Shown here: piece by piece, positions 39,411 through 51,639 of the stretch
How positions within the stretch are numbered: the stretch's first letter is position 1
Layout: each line of letters opens with the position of its first letter
From: Macropodus opercularis
Lineage: Eukaryota; Chordata; Actinopteri; Anabantiformes; Osphronemidae
Assembly: GCA_030770545.1 (NCBI GenBank)
Contig: CM061094.1
Coordinates: forward strand, 1-64,000
DNA length: 64,000 nucleotides
Reading direction: 5' to 3'
Program-made: the position numbers and the translations under genes
The notes under the pieces: generated by a model
Databases searched by the model: none
What the model saw: the letters and a program-made list of their open reading frames with translations, nothing else
What the model was told of the DNA's origin: nothing

Positions 39411-42280
39411 CACCTATCCTCCGATAGGTGGGCGAATGCTTTGTCCCTTCCGGAACACAAACAACACAGTAACAATCATTTGAACAAGTGTTTCAATGAA
39501 TGGCTGACAACTGACCTGTCTCCTAAGGAACGGACTCAATTGAACCACCAATCTTACGATTGGTAGACAACTGTTCTGTCTCCTGAGGAAGTCAGGTCTA
39601 GAAGTCAGAGGCATCTGAAACACCAAACCTATGATTGGTGAAACATTGTTTTGTCTCCTGAGGAACTCAACTCACAGAGACATAGTCAATGAAATCACGA
39701 AACCTACGATTGGTGGACAAATGCCGTGTCACTTGTGGAACACAAATAGCACAGTCAAATTCCATTGAAACACCGATCCAATGATTGCTTTATGACTGAC
39801 CTGTCTCCTACGGAACCGAGTCAGTTGACCCACCAAACCTACGATTGCTGGACAACCGTTCTGTCTGCCGAGGAAGTCAGGTCAAGAAGTCAGAGGTATC
39901 TGAACCACCAATCCTACGACTGGTGGACCACTGCTCTATAACCTGAGGAACACAAGGAATAGAGCCAGAGACATTTCACCCACCAACTCAATGACTGGAG
40001 AACAACTGCTCTGCTCCCTCTGTAACTCAGGTCAAGTAGTAGGCGTCAATGGAACCACAGACGACTGCTCTGTACCTTGACAAACTCAAAAACAACAAAG
40101 CGTTATTAAAAACACCTATCCTCCGATAAGTGGGCGAATTCTTTGTCCCTTCCGGAACACAAACAACACAGTAACAATCATTTGAACAAGTGTTTAAATG
40201 AATGGCTGACAACTGACCTGTCTCCTAAGGAACTGACTCAATTGAACCACCAATCCTACGATTGGTAGAAAACTGTTCTGTCTCCTGAGGAAGTCAGGTC
40301 TAGAGGTCAGAGGCATCGGAAACACCACACCTATGATTGGTGAAACACTGTTTTGTCTCCTGAGGAACTCAACTCACAGAGACATAGTCAATGAAATCAC
40401 GAAACCTACGATTGGTGAAACACTGTTTTGTCTCCTGAGGAACTCAACTCACAGAGACATAGTCAATGAAATCACGAAACCTACGATTGGTGGACAAATG
40501 CCGTGTCACTTGTGGAACACAAATAGCACAGTCAAATTCAATTGAAACACCGATCCAATGATTGCTTTATGACTGACCTGTCTCCTACGGAACCGAGTCA
40601 GTTGACCCACCAAACCTACGATTGCTGGACAACCGTTCTGTCTGCCGATGAAGTCAGGTCAAGAAGTCAGAGGTATCTGAACCACCAATCCTACGACTGG
40701 TGGACCACTGCTCTATAACCTGAGGAACACAAGGAATAGAGCCAGAGACATTTCACCCACCAACTCAATGACTAGAGAACAACTGCTCTGCTCCCTCTGT
40801 AACTCAGGTCAAGTAGTAGGCGTCAATGGAACCACAGACGACTGCTCTGTACCTTGACAAACTCAAAAACAACAAAGCGTTATTAAAAACACCTATCCTC
40901 CGATAAGTGGGCGAATTCTTTGTCCCTTCCGGAACACAAACAACACAGTAACAATCATTTGAACAAGTGTTTCAATGAATGGCTGACAACTGACCTGTCT
41001 CCTAAGGAACTGACTCAATTGAACCACCAATCCTACGATTGGTAGAAAACTGTTCTGTCTCCTGAGGAAGTCAGGTCTAGAGGTCAGAGGCATCTGAAAC
41101 ACCAAACCTATGATTGGTGAAACACTGTTTTGTCTCCTGAGGAACTCAACTCACAGAGACATAGTCAATGAAATCACGAAACCTACGATTGGTGGACAAA
41201 TGCCGTGTCACTTGTGGAACACAAATAGCACAGTCAAATTCAATTGAAACACCAATCCAATGATTGCTTTATGACTGACCTGTCTCCTACGGAACCAAGT
41301 CTGTTGACCCACCAATCCTACGATTGCTGGACAACCGTTCTGTCTGCCGAGGAAGTCAGAGGTATCTGAACCACCAATCCTACGACTGGTGGACCACTGC
41401 TCTTTAACCTGAGGAACACAAGGAATAGAGCCAGAGACATTTCACCCACCAACTCAATGACTGGAGAACAACTGCTCTGCTCACTCTGTAACTCAGGTCA
41501 AGTAGTAGGCGTCAATGGAACCACCGACGACTGCTCTGTAACTTGACAAACTCAAAAACAACAAAGCGTTATTAAAAACACCTATCCTCCGATAGGTGGG
41601 CGAATGCTTTGTCCCTTCCGGAACACAAACAACACAGTAACAATCATTTGAACAAGTGTTTCAATGAATGGCTGACAACTGACCTGTCTCCTAAGGAACT
41701 GACTCAATTGAACCACCAATCCTACGATTGGTAGACAACTGTTCTGTCTCCTGAGGAAGTCAGGTCTAGAAGTCAGAGGCATCTGAAACACCAAACCTAT
41801 GATTGGTGAAACATTGTTTTGTCTCCTGAGGAACTCAACTCACAGAGACATAGTCAATGAAATCACGAAACCTACGATTGGTGGACAAATGCCGTGTCAC
41901 TTGTGGAACACAAATAGCACAGTCAAATTCCATTGAAACACCGATCCAATGATTGCTTTATGACTGACCTGTCTCCTACGGAACCGAGTCAGTTGACCCA
42001 CCAAACCTACGATTGCTGGACAACCGTTCTGTCTGCCGAGGAAGTCAGGTCAAGAAGTCAGAGGTATCTGAACCACCAATCCTACGACTGGTGGACCACT
42101 GCTCTATAACCTGAGGAACACAAGGAATAGAGCCAGAGACATTTCACCCACCAACTCAATGACTGGAGAACAACTGCTCTGCTCCCTCTGTAACTCAGGT
42201 CAAGTAGTAGGCGTCAATGGAACCACAGACGACTGCTCTGTACCTTGACAAACTCAAAAAAAAAAAAGCGTTATTAAAAA
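39411..42280. repeat. 2945-bp tandem duplication, copy 2: 702, 777, 689, 702
   Basis: Units start at 39411, 40113, 40890 and 41579. It follows copy 1 until the last unit, which has one fewer 75-bp monomer (702 instead of 777), so the register ends near 41.88 kb. The eight-A run is at 39386-39393. Confidence 0.9.
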
Positions 42281-45200
42281 CACCTATCCTCCGATAAGTG
42301 GGCGAATTCTTTGTCCCTTCCGGAACACAAACAACACAGTAACAATCATTTGAACAAGTGTTTCAATGAATGGCTGACAACTGACCTGTCTCCTAAGGAA
42401 CTGACTCAATTAAACCACCAATCCTACGATTGGTAGAAAACTGTTCTGTCTCCTGAGGAAGTCAGGTCTAGAGGTCAGAGGCATCTGAGACACCAAACCT
42501 ATGATTGGTGAAACACTGTTTTGTCTCCTGAGGAACTCAACTCACAGAGACATAGTCAATGAAATCACGAAACCTACGATTGGTGAAACACTGTTTTGTC
42601 TCCTGAGGAACTCAACTCACAGAGACATAGTCAATGAAATCACGAAACCTACGATTGGTGGACAAATGCCGTGTCACTTGTGGAACACAAATAGCACAGT
42701 CAAATTCCATTGAAACACCGATCCAATGATTGCTTTATGACTGACCTGTCTCCTACGGAACCGAGTCAGTTGACACACCAAACCTACGATTGCTGGACAA
42801 CCGTTCTGTCTGCCGAGGAAGTCAGGTCAAGAAGTCAGAGGTATCTGAACCACCAATCCTACGACTGATGGACCACTGCTCTATAACCTGAGGAACACAA
42901 GGAATAGAGCCAGAGACATTTCACCCACCAACTCAATGACTGGAGAACAACTGCTCTGCTCCCTCTGTAACTCAGGTCAAGTAGTAGGCGTCAATGGAAC
43001 CACAGACAACTGCTCTGTACCTTGACAAACTCAAAAACAACAAAGCGTTATTAAAAACACCTATCCTCCGATAAGTGGGCGAATTCTTTGTCCCTTCCGG
43101 AACACAAACAACACAGTAACAATCATTTGAACAAGTGTTTCAATGAATGGCTGACAACTGACCTGTCTCCTAAGGAACTGACTCAATTAAACCACCAATC
43201 CTACGATTGGTAGAAAACTGTTCTGTCTCCTGAGGAAGTCAGGTCTAGAGGTCAGAGGCATCTGAAACACCAAACCTATGATTGGTGAAACACTGTTTTG
43301 TCTCCTGAGGAACTCAACTCATAGAGACATAGTCAATGAAATCACGAAACCTACGATTGGTGAAACACTGTTTTGTCTCCTGAGGAACTCAACTCACAGA
43401 GACATAGTCAATGAAATCACGAAACCTACGATTGGTGGACAAATGCCGTGTCACTTGTGGAACACAAATAGCACAGTCAAATTCAATTGAAACACCGATC
43501 CAATGATTGCTTTATGACTGACCTGTCTCCTACGGAACCGAGTCAGTTGAACCACCAATCCTACGATTGCTGGACAACTGTCCTGTCTCCTAAGGAAGTC
43601 AGGTCAAGAAGTCAGAGGTATCTGAACCACCAATCCTACGACTGGTGGACCACTGCTCTGTCTCCTGAGGAAGTCAGGTCTAGAGGTCAGAGGCATCTGA
43701 AACACCAAACCTATGATTGGTGAAACACTGTTTTGTCTCCCAAGGAACTCAACTCACAGAGACATAGTCAATGAAATCACGAAACCTACGATTGGTGAAA
43801 CACTGTTTTGTCTCCTGAGGAACTCAACTCACAGAGACATAGTCAATGAAATCACGAAACCTACGATTGGTGGACAAATGCCGTGTCACTTGTGGAACAC
43901 AAATAGCACAGTCAAATTCAATTGAAACACCGATCCAATGATTGCTTTATGACTGACCTGTCTCCTACGGAACCGAGTCAGTTGACCCAACAATCCTACG
44001 ATTGCTGGACAACCGTTCTGCCTGCCGAGGAAGTCAGGTCAAAAAGTCAGAGGTATCTGAACCACCAATCCTACGACTGGTGGACCACTGCTCTGTCTCC
44101 TGAGGAAGTCAGGTCTAGAGGTCAGAGGCATCTGAAACACCAAACCTATGATTGGTGAAACATTGTTTTGTCTCCTGAGGAACTCAACTCACAGAGACAT
44201 AGTCAATGAAATCACGAAACCTACGATTGGTGAAACACTGTTTTGTCTCCTGAGGAACTCAACTCACAGAGACATAGTCAATGAAATCACGAAACCTACG
44301 ATTGGTGGACAAATGCCGTGTCACTTGTGGAACACAAATAGCACAGTCAAATTCCATTGAAACACCGATCCAATGATTGCTTTATGACTGACCTGTCTCC
44401 TACGGAACCGAGTCAGTTGACCAAACAATCCTACGATTGCTGGACAACCGTTCTGCCTGCCGAGGAAGTCAGGTCAAAAAGTCAGAGGTATCTGAACCAC
44501 CAATCCTACGACTGGTGGACCACTGCTCTATAACCTGAGGAACACAAGGAATAGAGCCAGAGACATTTCACCCACCAACTCAATGACTGGAGAACAACTG
44601 CTCTGCTCCCTCTGTAACTCAGGTCAAGTAGTAGGCGTCAATGGAACCACAGACGACTGCTCTGTACCTTGACAAACTCAAAAACAACAAAGCGTTATTA
44701 AAAACACCTATCCTCCGATAGGTGGGCGAATGCTTTGTCCCTTCCGGAACACAAACAACACAGTAACAATCATTTGAACAAGTGTTTCAATGAATGGCTG
44801 ACAACTGACCTGTCTCCTAAGGAACGGACTCAATTGAACCACCAATCCTACGATTGGTAGACAACTGTTCTGTCTCCTGAGGAAGTCAGATCTAGAAGTC
44901 AGAGGCATCTGAAACACCAAACCTATGATTGGTGAAACATTGTTTTGTCTCCTGAGGAACTCAACTCACAGAGACATAGTCAATGAAATCACGAAACCTA
45001 CGATTGGTGGACAAATGCCGTGTCACTTGTGGAACACAAATAGCACAGTCAAATTCCATTGAAACACCGATCCAATGATTGCTTTATGACTGACCTGTCT
45101 CCTACGGAACCGAGTCAGTTGACCCACCAAACCTACGATTGCTGGACAACCGTTCTGTCTGCCGAGGAAGTCAGGTCAAGAAGTCAGAGGTATCTGAACC

Positions 45201-45406
45201 ACCAATCCTACGACTGGTGGACCACTGCTCTATAACCTGAGGAACACAAGGAATAGAGCCAGAGACATTTCACCCACCAACTCAATGACTGGAGAACAAC
45301 TGCTCTGCTCCCTCTGTAACTCAGGTCAAGTAGTAGGCGTCAATGGAACCACAGACGACTGCTCTGTACCTTGACAAACTCAAAAACAACAAAGCGTTAT
45401 TAAAAA
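42281..45406. repeat. 777 unit and long cassette copy 4: 1647 + 702
   Basis: Units start at 42281, 43058 and 44705. It matches 16389-19514 at offset 25892. Cassette markers are CTCATAGAGACATAG near 43319 and AGATCT near 44888. Confidence 0.9.
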
Positions 45407-48400
45407 CACCTATCCTCCGATAAGTGGGCGAATTCTTTGTCCCTTCCGGAACACAAACAACACAGTAACAATCATTTGAACAAGTGTTTCAATGAATGGC
45501 TGACAACTGACCTGTCTCCTAAGGAACTGACTCAATTAAACCACCAATCCTACGATTGGTAGAAAACTGTTCTGTCTCCTGAGGAAGTCAGGTCTAGAGG
45601 TCAGAGGCATCTGAGACACCAAACCTATGATTGGTGAAACACTGTTTTGTCTCCCGAGGAACTCAACTCACAGAGACATAGTCAATGAAATCACGAAACC
45701 TACGATTGGTGAAACACTGTTTTGTCTCCTGAGGAACTCAACTCACAGAGACATAGTCAATGAAATCACGAAACCTACGATTGGTGGACAAATGCCGTGT
45801 CACTTGTGGAACACAAATAGCACAGTCAAATTCCATTGAAACACCGATCCAATGATTGCTTTATGACTGACCTGTCTCCTACGGAACCGAGTCAGTTGAC
45901 CCACCAAACCTACGATTGCTGGACAACCGTTCTGTCTGCCGAGGAAGTCAGGTCAAGAAGTCAGAGGTATCTGAACCACCAATCCTACGACTGGAGGACC
46001 ACTGCTCTATAACCTGAGGAACACAAGGAATAGAGCCAGAGACATTTCACCCACCAACTCAATGACTGGAGAACAACTGCTCTGCTCCCTCTGTAACTCA
46101 GGTCAAGTAGTAGGCGTCAATGGAACCACAGACGACTGCTCTGTACCTTGACAAACTCAAAAACAACAAAGCGTTATTAAAAACACCTATCCTCCGATAA
46201 GTGGGCGAATTCTTTGTCCCTTCCGGAACACAAACAACACAGTAACAATCATTTGAACAAGTGTTTAAATGAATGGCTGACAACTGACCTGTCTCCTAAG
46301 GAACTGACTCAATTAAACCACCAATCCTACGATTGGTAGAAAACTGTTCTGTCTCCTGAGGAAGTCAGGTCTAGAGGTCAGAGGCATCTGAGACACCAAA
46401 CCTATGATTGGTGAAACACTGTTTTGTCTCCTGAGGAACTCAACTCACAGAGACATAGTCAATGAAATCACGAAACCTACGATTGGTGAAACACTGTTTT
46501 GTCTCCTGAGGAACTCAACTCACAGAGACATAGTCAATGAAATCACGAAACCTACGATTGGTGGACAAATGCCGTGTCACTTGTGGAACACAAATAGCAC
46601 AGTCAAATTCCATTGAAACACCGATCCAATGATTGCTTTATGACTGACCTGTCTCCTACGGAACCGAGTCAGTTGACCCACCAAACCTACGATTGCTGGA
46701 CAACCGTTCTGTCTGCCGAGGAAGTCAGGTCAAGAAGTCAGAGGTATCTGAACCACCAATCCTACGACTGGTGGACCACTGCTCTATAACCTGAGGAACA
46801 CAAGGAATAGAGCCAGAGACATTTCACCCACCAACTCAATGACTGGAGAACAACTGCTCTGCTCCCTCTGTAACTCAGGTCAAGTAGTAGGCGTCAATGG
46901 AACCACAGACGACTGCTCTGTACCTTGACAAACTCAAAAACAACAAAGCGTTATTAAAAACACCTATCCTCCGATAGGTGGGCGAATGCTTTGTCCCTTC
47001 CGGAACACAAACAACACAGTAACAATCATTTGAACAAGTGTTTCAATGAATGGCTGACAACTGACCTGTCTCCTAAGGAACGGACTCAATTGAACCACCA
47101 ATCCTACGATTGGTAGACAACTGTTCTGTCTCCTGAGGAAGTCAGATCTAGAAGTCAGAGGCATCTGAAACACCAAACCTATGATTGGTGAAACATTGTT
47201 TTGTCTCCTGAGGAACTCAACTCACAGAGACATAGTCAATGAAATCACGAAACCTACGATTGGTGGACAAATGCCGTGTCACTTGTGGAACACAAATAGC
47301 ACAGTCAAATTCCATTGAAACACCGATCCAATGATTGCTTTATGACTGACCTGTCTCCTACGGAACCGAGTCAGTTGACCCACCAAACCTACGATTGCTG
47401 GACAACCGTTCTGTCTGCCGAGGAAGTCAGGTCAAGAAGTCAGAGGTATCTGAACCACCAATCCTACGACTGGTGGACCACTGCTCTATAACCTGAGGAA
47501 CACAAGGAATAGAGCCAGAGACATTTCACCCACCAACTCAATGACTGGAGAACAACTGCTCTGCTCCCTCTGTAACTCAGGTCAAGTAGTAGGCGTCAAT
47601 GGAACCACAGACGACTGCTCTGTACCTTGACATACTCAAAAACAACAAAGCGTTATTAAAAACACCTATCCTCCGATAAGTGGGCGAATTCTTTGTCCCT
47701 TCCGGAACACAAACAACACAGTAACAATCATTTGAACAAGTGTTTCAATGAATGGCTGACAGCTGACCTGTCTCCTAAGGAACTGACTCAATTAAACCAC
47801 CAATCCTACGATTGGTAGAAAACTGTTCTGTCTCCTGAGGAAGTCAGGTCTAGAGGTCAGAGGCATCTGAAACACCAAACCTATGATTGGTGAAACACTG
47901 TTTTGTCTCCTGAGGAACTCAACTCACAGAGACATAGTCAATGAAATCACGAAACCTACGATTGGTGAAACACTGTTTTGTCTCCTGAGGAACTCAACTC
48001 ACAGAGACATAGTCAATGAAATCACGAAACCTACGATTGGTGGACAAATGCCGTGTCACTTGTGGAACACAAATAGCACAGTCAAATTCAATTGAAACAC
48101 CGATCCAATGATTGCTTTATGACTGACCTGTCTCCTACGGAACCGAGTCAGTTGAACCACCAATCCTACGATTGCTGGACAACTGTCCTGTCTCCTAAGG
48201 AAGTCAGGTCAAGAAGTCAGAGGTATCTGAACCACCAATCCTACGACTGGTGGACCACTGCTCTGTCTCCTGAGGAAGTCAGGTCTAGAGGTCAGAGGCA
48301 TCTGAAACACCAAACCTATGATTGGTGAAACACTGTTTTGTCTCCCAAGAAACTCAACTCACAGAGACATAGTCAATGAAATCACGAAACCTACGATTGG

Positions 48401-49563
48401 TGAAACACTGTTTTGTCTCCTGAGGAACTCAACTCACAGAGACATAGTCAATGAAATCACAAAACCTACGATTGGTGGACAAATGCAGTGTCACTTGTGG
48501 AACACAAATAGCACAGTCAAATTCAATTGAAACACCAATCCAATGATTGCTTTATGACTGACCTGTCTCCTACGGAACCAAGTCTGTTGACCCACCAATC
48601 CTACGATTACTGGACAACCGTTCTGTCTGCCGAGGAAGTCAGAGGTATCTGAACCACCAATCCTACGACTGGTGGACCACTGCTCTTTAACCTGAGGAAC
48701 ACAAGGAATAGAGCCAGAGACATTTCACCCACCAACTCAATGACTGGAGAACAACTGCTCTGCTCACTCTGTAACTCAGGTCAAGTAGTAGGCGTCAATG
48801 GAACCACCGACGACTGCTCTGTAACTTGACAAACTCAAAAACAACAAAGCGTTATTAAAAACACCTATCCTCCGATAGGTGGGCGAATGCTTTGTCCCTT
48901 CCGGAACACAAACAACACAGTAACAATCATTTGAACAAGTGTTTCAATGAATGGCTGACAACTGACCTGTCTCCTAAGGAACTGACTCAATTGAACCACC
49001 AATCCTACGATTGGTAGACAACTGTTCTGTCTCCTGAGGAAGTCAGGTCTAGAAGTCAGAGGCATCTGAAACACCAAACCTATGATTGGTGAAACATTGT
49101 TTTGTCTCCTGAGGAACTCAACTCACAGAGACATAGTCAATGAAATCACGAAACCTACGATTGGTGGACAAATGCCGTGTCACTTGTGGAACACAAATAG
49201 CACAGTCAAATTCCATTGAAACACCGATCCAATGATTGCTTTATGACTGACCTGTCTCCTACGGAACCGAGTCAGTTGACCCACCAAACCTACGATTGCT
49301 GGACAACCGTTCTGTCTGCCGAGGAAGTCAGGTCAAGAAGTCAGAGGTATCTGAACCACCAATCCTACGACTGGCGGACCACTGCTCTATAACCTGAGGA
49401 ACACAAGGAATAGAGCCAGAGACATTTCACCCACCAACTCAATGACTGGAGAACAACTGCTCTGCTCCCTCTGTAACTCAGGTCAAGTAGTAGGCGTCAA
49501 TGGAACCACAGACGACTGCTCTGTACCTTGACAAACTCAAAAACAACAAAGCGTTATTAAAAA
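45407..49563. repeat. Satellite block: 777, 777, 702, 1199, 702
   Basis: Units start at 45407, 46184, 46961, 47663 and 48862. From 46184 on it matches 19515 onward at offset 26669. The unit at 45407-46183 has no counterpart there, so one 777-bp unit was gained here or lost at the other site. Confidence 0.9.
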
Positions 49564-50636
49564 CACCTATCCTCCGATAAGTGGGCGAATTCTTTGTCCC
49601 TTCCGGAACACAAACAACACAGTAACAATCATTTGAACAAGTGTTTCAATGAATGGCTGACAACTGACCTGTCTCCTAAGGAACTGACTCAATTAAACCA
49701 CCAATCCTACGATTGGTAGAAAACTGTTCTGTCTCCTGAGGAAGTCAGGTCTAGAGGTCAGAGGCATCTGAGACACCAAACCTATGATTGGTGAAACACT
49801 GTTTTGTCTCCTGAGGAACTCAACTCACAGAGACATAGTCAATGAAATCACGAAACCTACGATTGGTGAAACACTGTTTTGTCTCCTGAGGAACTCAACT
49901 CACAGAGACATAGTCAATGAAATCACGAAACCTACGATTGGTGGACAAATGCCGTGTCACTTGTGGAACACAAATAGCACAGTCAAATTCAATTGAAACA
50001 CCGATCCAATGATTGCTTTATGACTGACCTGTCTCCTACGGAACCGAGTCAGTTGAACCACCAATCCTACGATTGCTGGACAACTGTCCTGTCTCCTAAG
50101 GAAGTCAGGTCAAGAAGTCAGAGGTATCTGAACCACCAATCCTACGACTGGTGGACCACTGCTCTGTCTCCTGAGGAAGTCAGGTCTAGAGGTCAGAGGC
50201 ATCTGAAACACCAAACCTATGATTGGTGAAACACTGTTTTGTCTCCCAAGAAACTCAACTCACAGAGACATAGTCAATGAAATCACGAAACCTACGATTG
50301 GTGAAACACTGTTTTGTCTCCTGAGGAACTCAACTCACAGAGACATAGTCAATGAAATCACGAAACCTACGATTGGTGGACAAATGCCGTGTCACTTGTG
50401 GAACACAAATAGCACAGTCAAATTCAATTGAAACACCAATCCAATGATTGCTTTATGACTGACCTGTCTCCTACGGAACCAAGTCTGTTGACCCACCAAT
50501 CCTACGATTGCTGGACAACCGTTCTGTCTGCCGAGGAAGTCAGAGGTATCTGAACCACCAATCCTACGACTGGTGGACCACTGCTCTTTAACCTGAGGAA
50601 CACAAGGAATAGAGCCAGAGACATTTCACCCACCAA

Positions 50637-50641
50637 CTCAA
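50637..50641. repeat. Target-site duplication, left copy (CTCAA)
   Basis: CTCAA directly precedes the TG end of the LTR and is repeated at 51514-51518. A 5-bp duplication is typical of LTR-retrotransposon integrase. The intact site, CCAACTCAATGACTGG, is the normal satellite sequence, for example around 23964-23979. Confidence 0.9.
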
Positions 50642-50649
50642 TGTTACAA
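50642..50649 (+). repeat. LTR 5' terminal inverted repeat (TGTTACAA)
   Basis: Perfect inverse of TTGTAACA at 51506-51513. Together they define the integrase-recognised ends of the element. Confidence 0.85.
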
Positions 50650-50776
50650 CTTGGTCTTTTTTCCCCACCAGGGGGAGTTATTGTAGATTGGTTTTAGTTC
50701 TTTGTGTTCTTTTTCAGCCACCGTACCTGCCATCTTGTTCACACCTGTTTTGCATTGTCCACTCTCCTTAGTTCCT

Positions 50777-50784
50777 CTTATACC
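50777..50784 (+). promoter_or_regulatory. TATA-like site in the LTR (CTTATACC)
   Basis: CTTATACC lies about 135 bp into the LTR, after a CACCTG-containing stretch. It is the best TATA-box candidate for the LTR promoter and would place the start of R near 50805-50815. It is degenerate relative to TATAAA, so current activity is uncertain. Confidence 0.35.
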
Positions 50785-51267
50785 GGTTGTTTTGCAATTC
50801 CCCCTTGCTGGCTCGTCACGTATGTTACGCCTTTGGTATTTAGTGTTGTCTTGCCACTACTCACATTCTATGTTTTCTGCTTGTAATCTTTGTCCCTTTG
50901 CGTTCCTGTCTCTGAGAGTCTGTGTAAGTCTGAGTCCTAGTTCTGTTTTTCAGTGTTCCTGTGTGCCTGAGTGTTTTCGAGTGTTGCTTGTTAACCTTGG
51001 TTTGATTGGTGTTAGATTTGTTTGCTTGGTTCTTATTTTGTCGGTGTGATTTAGTTCCCTGTAAGTGTTCTGAGTCTGGTTCTCTGTCTTAGTTGTTGTA
51101 GTCCTGTCTTTTGAGTGTGTATGTGTTTTGTCTTTGTGCTATAGCCCCGGGTTTTGGTTTTTGTCATCTGTAGTCTTGTCTGAGATTGTTGCTTTATGTT
51201 AGTATCTGTTTTTAGTTCTTTGTCTCTTGTGTTTTGTGTTTTGGCTCATGTTAGTTCTTTTCTTCAC

Positions 51268-51273
51268 ATTAAA
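51268..51273 (+). terminator. Polyadenylation signal in the LTR (ATTAAA)
   Basis: ATTAAA, the commonest variant of AATAAA, is followed about 25-35 bp later by a GT-rich stretch (TGTGTCTGTGGTCGTG) of the kind that follows cleavage sites. Its place in the last third of the LTR matches the end of R and supports the + orientation. Confidence 0.5.
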
Positions 51274-51505
51274 TGATTATTTATCCATAGTCCTGTGTCT
51301 GTGGTCGTGCAAGTGGGTCCTCCCCTGTTAGAGTCTCGTGAGTGAGAGATTTAGAGTCTTGGGATCAGGTAGTGAGGCTCAGGTGGAGCTTCCTGCTTCC
51401 CAGTGAGTTTGGCGCCATCGTGTGGCGATTTCTGTGAGTCAGTACCAGGGGTTCAGGTCATCCCTGCCCCAGGGACTCCAGCATAGTTTAGCCCAAAGTG
51501 CCCGA

Positions 51506-51513
51506 TTGTAACA
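51506..51513 (-). repeat. LTR 3' terminal inverted repeat (TTGTAACA)
   Basis: Perfect inverse of the left end, closing the element with the canonical CA. Confidence 0.85.
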
Positions 51514-51518
51514 CTCAA
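51514..51518. repeat. Target-site duplication, right copy (CTCAA)
   Basis: CTCAA directly follows the CA end of the LTR and matches the left copy exactly. The satellite resumes with TGACTGGAGAAC. No base differs between the two copies. Confidence 0.9.
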
Positions 51519-51639
51519 TGACTGGAGAACAACTGCTCTGCTCACTCTGTAACTCAGGTCAAGTAGTAGGCGTCAATGGAACCACCGACGACTGCTCTGT
51601 AACTTGACAAACTCAAAAACAACAAAGCGTTATTAAAAA

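Larger units (their letters stand above)
1..50641. repeat. Higher-order satellite array, left part
   Basis: Continuous tandem repeat with no unique sequence. The base monomer is about 75 bp: a CCAATC-CTAC-GATTGG stem or a close variant, then CTGTCTCCTGAGGAA, then a tail of one of two types (GTCAGGTCTAGAGGTCAGAGG or CTCAACTCACAGAGACATAG). Monomers are combined into units of 689-2082 bp, each marked by one landmark (CACCTATC-CTCC-GATA followed by TTCCGGAA). Most differences between copies are single bases or whole-monomer gains and losses, which points to ongoing unequal exchange or conversion. The + strand is A-rich; one 75-bp monomer that I counted is 26 A, 18 T, 17 C and 14 G. All six frames are closed within 95 codons. 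I do not recognise the family by name. Confidence 0.97.
50642..51513 (+). mobile_element. Solo LTR of an LTR retrotransposon (teleost Ty3/Gypsy-like by resemblance)
   Basis: An 872-bp non-satellite block inserted in a satellite unit. It begins TGTTACAA and ends TTGTAACA, a perfect 8-bp terminal inverted repeat with the TG...CA ends of LTRs. It is flanked by CTCAA on both sides. Removing it plus one CTCAA restores the uninterrupted satellite sequence seen in every other unit. Satellite lies directly against both ends, so there is no primer-binding site, polypurine tract, gag or pol: this is a solo LTR, the usual product of recombination between the two LTRs of a full element. The body is T/G-rich, with a TATA-like site in the first part and ATTAAA in the last third, which fits U3-R-U5 order on the + strand. 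Two overlapping open frames of 60 and 115 codons inside it resemble no retroelement protein and look fortuitous. The Gypsy assignment is from remembered resemblance; ERV, BEL or Copia is not excluded. Confidence 0.85.
49564..51639. repeat. 1199-bp unit interrupted by the solo LTR
   Basis: The landmark spacing is 2076 bp, which is 1199 plus 877 (872-bp LTR and 5-bp target duplication). The unit has the 13-bp deletion and GCTCTTTAAC end, as in the LTR-free counterpart at 22895-24093. Confidence 0.92.

Noticed and set aside
50702..51049. 115-codon and 60-codon open frames inside the LTR as retroelement proteins
   Set aside because: They lie wholly within LTR non-coding sequence, overlap in different frames, are low-complexity and T/G-rich in origin, and show no gag, protease, reverse transcriptase or integrase motif.
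50643..51512. DNA transposon (hAT-like) with a 7- or 8-bp target duplication
   Set aside because: ACTCAAT(G) also appears at both sides because of alignment ambiguity, but TG...CA ends with a 5-bp duplication and the TATA-like and polyadenylation signal order fit an LTR better. No transposase or extended terminal repeat is present.
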